DNA from: DATLFA01 sp039934635
Lineage (GTDB): Bacteria; Actinomycetota; Acidimicrobiia; Acidimicrobiales; WLNW01
Reading direction: 5' to 3'
Length of the DNA stretch: 8,867 nucleotides
Assembly: GCA_039934635.1 (NCBI GenBank)
Contig: JBDTLT010000226.1
Coordinates: 1 to 8,867 of the forward strand
A program made the translations under genes and the position numbers. Numbering within the stretch: position 1 is the first letter of the stretch; each line of letters opens with the position of its first letter. The notes beneath the pieces are model-generated. The model ran no database searches and was not told where the DNA came from. It saw only the letters and a list, made by a program, of their open reading frames with translations. Shown one piece after another: positions 6,571 through 8,867 of the stretch.

Positions 6571-7332
6571 GTGGGTCAATTCGACGGTAAGGTCGCAATC
6601 GTCACGGGCGCGTCCTCGGGCATCGGTCGCGCATCGGTGAAGCTGTTCGCACAACACGGTGCCGCGGTCATCGCGAGCGACGTCGACGACGCAGGTGGTG
6701 AAGAGACCGTCGCGCAAGCGCGCGCCGCGGGCGGTGAAGCAGCGTTCGTGCACGCCGATGTGTCATCGCCCGAACAGGTCGAAGCGATGGTGACCGCGGC
6801 GATCCGCAACTATGGGCGCCTCGACTTCGCGCACAACAACGCGGGCATTCCAGGTGCGGGAACAACCGTGCCCGATACGTCGATCGACGACTGGCGACGC
6901 GCGATCGACGTGATGCTCACCGGAGTGTTCCTCGGGTTGAAATACCAGATCCCGCGGATCCTCGAACACGGTCAGGGCGGTGCCATCGTCAACACCGCGT
7001 CCGGCGCCGGCTTGATCGGCTTCCCGGGCATGTGCGGGTACGTCGCGTCCAAGCACGGCGTCATCGGCCTCACCAAAACCGCGGCGCTCGAATTCGGCGC
7101 GCAGAACATCCGTATCAACTGCATCTGCCCCGGCACGGCCCGCACCGGCATGGTCGAGGCGTGGATGGGCGACGACGCCGCACTAGAGGCGCAGGTGGTC
7201 GCGTTGCATCCGATCGGACGCATCGCGGAGCCGATCGAGATCGCGCAGGCCGCGATCTGGCTGTGCAGCGACGCCGCCAGCTTCATGCTCGGCGCAGTGA
7301 TCCCCGTCGACGGTGGCTACACCGCGCAGTGA
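6571..7332 (+). CDS. Short-chain dehydrogenase/reductase, classical type
   Basis: A protein of 253 residues, the standard classical SDR length, predicted to interconvert a hydroxyl and a keto group with NAD(H). The nucleotide-binding motif TGASSGIG is at 12-19. Asp37 at the end of the second strand favours NAD over NADP. NNAG is at 89-92. The catalytic Ser144, Tyr157 and Lys161 (YVASK) have the correct 13- and 4-residue spacing. The usual tetrad Asn, expected in a V-N-L-x-G-x-F context, is replaced by Met115 (DVMLTGVF). The C terminus has the standard CPGTARTGM and PVDGGYTAQ. The GTG start follows CAGGAG (6559-6564) at a 6-base spacing. It lies 19 bases after the acyl-CoA synthetase and could act on the same substrate, for example as a 3-hydroxyacyl-CoA or sterol-type dehydrogenase, which is inference. 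Its stop is 7 bases from the stop of the convergent transpeptidase gene. Confidence 0.94.
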   Translation: MGQFDGKVAIVTGASSGIGRASVKLFAQHGAAVIASDVDDAGGEETVAQARAAGGEAAFVHADVSSPEQVEAMVTAAIRNYGRLDFAHNNAGIPGAGTTVPDTSIDDWRRAIDVMLTGVFLGLKYQIPRILEHGQGGAIVNTASGAGLIGFPGMCGYVASKHGVIGLTKTAALEFGAQNIRINCICPGTARTGMVEAWMGDDAALEAQVVALHPIGRIAEPIEIAQAAIWLCSDAASFMLGAVIPVDGGYTAQ

Positions 7333-7339
7333 CGCACCA

Positions 7340-8185
7340 CTACCTCATGATGTAGATGGGCTCACCGTAGGTGATCATCGACGGGAAGTACTCGGCGATG
7401 TGCATCGGGATGCGCACGCAACCGTGTGACGCGCCGACGTCGGGCACGCTAGGGCTGCCGTGGATGGCGTACGCGGGCCAGAAGTACACCGAGTTGTACA
7501 TGGCGCCGAGCGGGCCGTTCTCCCAGCCGTCGATCTTCATGATCGCGGTGAAGTCTCCGATGGGCGTGACCGCGTCGCCGCACACGCCGTTCTCACAGAA
7601 CGGAATCTCTGAGCCCGAGGAGACGTGCGTGACGATGACCGGCGCGCCGTCTTTGTAGAGGACGAGCAGCTTGCGGCTGACGCTCACCTCGACGCGGTTC
7701 GGGGGACCCTCGGGGCGCATCGGTTCGACCTTCTTGGGATGGTCGAACGCGGCCATCGTGAGCGGCCCGACGACGCCATCACCGTCGAGGTCGTTGATCC
7801 GCTGGAAAGCGCGCACTGCGGACACTACGGCCGGCCCGTATTTGCCGTCGATCTCGCCCGGGTCGTAGCCGCCATCCTTGAGCAGTTGTTGCACGTGCTC
7901 GACGAGCAGCCCCTGATCGCCCGGCTCGATCAGGGTCTTGGTCTCCTTGACCGGTGGCACCGTGGTCGTCGGCGCAGTGGTTGCCGCCGAGGTCGACGTG
8001 GTCGGTGCGATGAAATTGCGCACAGTGGTCGTCGACGCGATCGCATCGGTCGTCGGCGCGGGCGCCGTCGTCGTGGGCGCCGGCGACGACGTGGTGGTGG
8101 AGTCGCTCGGCCCGCAAGCGGCCAGCCCGACGCCCAGCACGAGACCGATACCGAGCGTCGCAACGACCGACGTGAACTTGCGCAA
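7340..8185 (-). CDS. Lipoprotein L,D-transpeptidase with peptidoglycan-binding domain
   Basis: A protein of 281 residues that should form 3-3 cross-links in, or attach proteins to, peptidoglycan outside the membrane. Residues 1-23 are a signal peptide (MRKFTS, then a Val/Leu/Gly core) ending in lipobox LAAC with Cys24. Residues 28-78 are a Thr/Pro/Ala-rich linker. A PG_binding_1 domain follows at about 86-148 (IDGKYGPAVVSAVRAFQ, then GVVGPLTMAAF). The YkuD catalytic domain occupies about 163-280, with His242 (IHGS) and SHGCVR at 253-258, nucleophile Cys256. Cys197 and Cys202 (FCENGVC) may form a disulfide. I chose the TTG at 8183-8185: it follows GAGG at a 6-base spacing and opens a well-formed lipoprotein signal. 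Another in-frame TTG at 8251 lies inside an inverted repeat and would add 22 Pro/Arg-containing residues before the signal. It is convergent with the SDR and divergent from the P450. Confidence 0.93.
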   Translation of the reverse strand: MRKFTSVVATLGIGLVLGVGLAACGPSDSTTTSSPAPTTTAPAPTTDAIASTTTVRNFIAPTTSTSAATTAPTTTVPPVKETKTLIEPGDQGLLVEHVQQLLKDGGYDPGEIDGKYGPAVVSAVRAFQRINDLDGDGVVGPLTMAAFDHPKKVEPMRPEGPPNRVEVSVSRKLLVLYKDGAPVIVTHVSSGSEIPFCENGVCGDAVTPIGDFTAIMKIDGWENGPLGAMYNSVYFWPAYAIHGSPSVPDVGASHGCVRIPMHIAEYFPSMITYGEPIYIMR

Positions 8186-8226
8186 CTGGTACCTCAGGGG
8201 CGGGGTCGGACGGCAAAGTGAGAGTG

Positions 8227-8256
8227 TGGGGTTGCGAGCGGCGAATCGCAACCCCA
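8227..8256. repeat. Perfect 11-bp inverted repeat with 8-base spacer
   Basis: TGGGGTTGCGA (8227-8237) is followed by GCGGCGAA and then TCGCAACCCCA (8246-8256), an exact inverted repeat. It lies in the 152-bp gap between the divergent transpeptidase and P450 genes, 41 bases from the transpeptidase start and 81 bases from the P450 start. Being between divergent genes it is unlikely to be a terminator. A dimeric regulator's operator, or a hairpin in the 5' leader of the transpeptidase mRNA, are the two readings I favour. Confidence 0.7.
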
Positions 8257-8302
8257 GTGGTAGTTGGACGTATCGTTCCGGCGATCTGTTCCCGGATGTC
8301 GG

Positions 8303-8312
8303 TGGATATTTT
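8303..8312 (+). promoter_or_regulatory. Candidate -10 region of the P450 gene
   Basis: TATTTT (8307-8312) stands out as an A/T-rich hexamer in G+C-rich surroundings, with a TGG at 8303-8305 that could act as an extended -10 for the shifted hexamer ATATTT. A start near 8319 would leave a leader of about 19 bases holding GAGGAG at 8323-8328, like the other plus-strand promoters here. No clear -35 box is seen at the right spacing. Confidence 0.27.
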
Positions 8313-8337
8313 CGGGGTGGATGAGGAGAAACACAAA

Positions 8338-8867
8338 ATGGCGACCGACCTGCGCAGCCGTCCGGAAAATCTGGACATCTACGACCCTGATCGCTACATC
8401 GCGGGCGTGCCCCACGAAGTGTTCGACTACCTGCGGGAACACGAGCCCGTCTTCTGGCAGGACATGCCCGACGGGCCGGGTTACTGGGCGGTGCTCAAGC
8501 ACGCCGACGTCGTCGAGGTGGCCCGCCAGCCCAACCTGTATTCGGCGAGCGAGGGCGGGGTCGTGCTCGAAGACCTGGCTCCTGACCAGCTGTCGATGAT
8601 GCGCGACATGTTGCTGGCGATGGACCCGCCCCGGCACACGGGCTACCGCCGGCCGCTGGCGCAGAGCTTCAAGGCCCGCGTGATCGGCCGGCTCGAGATG
8701 CGGGTGCGCGACATCGTGGCCACCATCCTCGATCAGGCCCAGCAGGCGCGCGACGTCGAGTTCGTCCATGACGTGACGTCGTTCCTGCCGTCGCAGATCG
8801 TCGGTGAGTTGATGGGGCTGCCCAAGGAAGATCTGCCGCAGATCAACCGCTGGGCCGAGATGAACAC
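8338..8867 (+). CDS. Cytochrome P450, N-terminal part (cut by window end)
   Basis: The frame is open from the ATG at 8338-8340 to the window edge, giving 176 residues of a protein that is normally about 400. The visible part has the N-terminal pattern of soluble bacterial P450s: DIYDPDRYIAGVPHEVFDYLREHEPVFW, then YWAVLKHADVVEVARQPNLYSA (quoted here in pieces: GVPHEVFDYLR at 23-33, YWAVLKHADV at 49-58, LYSA at 67-70). The C-helix motif MDPPRHTGYRR (95-105) supplies the HxxxR pair, His100 and Arg104, that contacts the heme propionates. FLPSQIVGELMGLP (149-162) follows as the typical D/E-helix region. The I-helix and the heme-thiolate Cys lie beyond the window, so intactness is untested. The C-helix resembles the CYP125/124/142-like sterol and lipid hydroxylases of actinobacteria, a tentative comparison. 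GAGGAG at 8323-8328 is the ribosome binding site. Confidence 0.93.
   Translation, partial: MATDLRSRPENLDIYDPDRYIAGVPHEVFDYLREHEPVFWQDMPDGPGYWAVLKHADVVEVARQPNLYSASEGGVVLEDLAPDQLSMMRDMLLAMDPPRHTGYRRPLAQSFKARVIGRLEMRVRDIVATILDQAQQARDVEFVHDVTSFLPSQIVGELMGLPKEDLPQINRWAEMN

Noticed and set aside
7362..7374. TCACC-GTA-GGTGA hairpin about 30 bases past the SDR stop
   Set aside because: A 5-bp stem with no T-tract, lying inside transpeptidase codons; too weak to call a terminator.
8264..8599. Plus-strand frame of 111 codons overlapping the P450 start
   Set aside because: It uses an upstream ATG without a ribosome binding site, and its product is a shifted reading of the P450 gene.

Overview
The window is G+C-rich, with GTG/TTG starts, tight gene packing, lipoproteins with Thr/Pro-rich linkers, a DUF3558-type lipoprotein and candidate leaderless promoters of the TAnnnT type. 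Together these suggest an actinobacterium, possibly of the class Acidimicrobiia. The class is an inference from gene style, not from a marker gene. I found no mobile element, CRISPR array, tRNA or rRNA, and no gene-free stretch longer than 300 bases.

Left part (1-2563). A DUF2889 protein (minus strand) is divergent from a zinc-dependent, class III-like alcohol dehydrogenase (plus strand) across a 91-bp gap. The dehydrogenase overlaps a family 1 uracil-DNA glycosylase gene (ung) by 4 bases, so the two are probably translationally coupled despite unrelated functions.

Middle part (2564-4964). A minus-strand operon runs HAD-type mini-phosphatase -> amidase-signature hydrolase -> DUF3558-like lipoprotein. 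The first two genes overlap by 13 bases and the last gap is 10 bases. The operon ends tail-to-tail with ung and begins head-to-head with an acyl-CoA synthetase gene across a 91-bp gap that appears to hold two facing promoters.

Right part (4965-8867). An AMP-forming acyl-CoA synthetase is followed by a short-chain dehydrogenase 19 bases downstream. A convergent gene for a lipoprotein L,D-transpeptidase (lipobox, Thr/Pro linker, peptidoglycan-binding domain, YkuD domain) comes next. The window ends inside a cytochrome P450 gene that starts at 8338 and is cut by the edge. The CoA ligase, SDR and P450 (with the distal alcohol dehydrogenase) fit oxidation and CoA activation of a hydrophobic carboxylate, such as a branched or cyclic lipid, terpene or steroid side chain. 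The substrate cannot be read from the sequence. The 152-bp gap before the P450 contains a perfect 11-bp inverted repeat with an 8-base spacer, the most distinctive non-coding element here.

Overall this is an ordinary metabolic and housekeeping region. I see no evidence of a new defence or mobile system. The points most worth a second look are the inverted repeat at 8227-8256, the SDR lacking its catalytic-tetrad Asn, and two genes that look leaderless.
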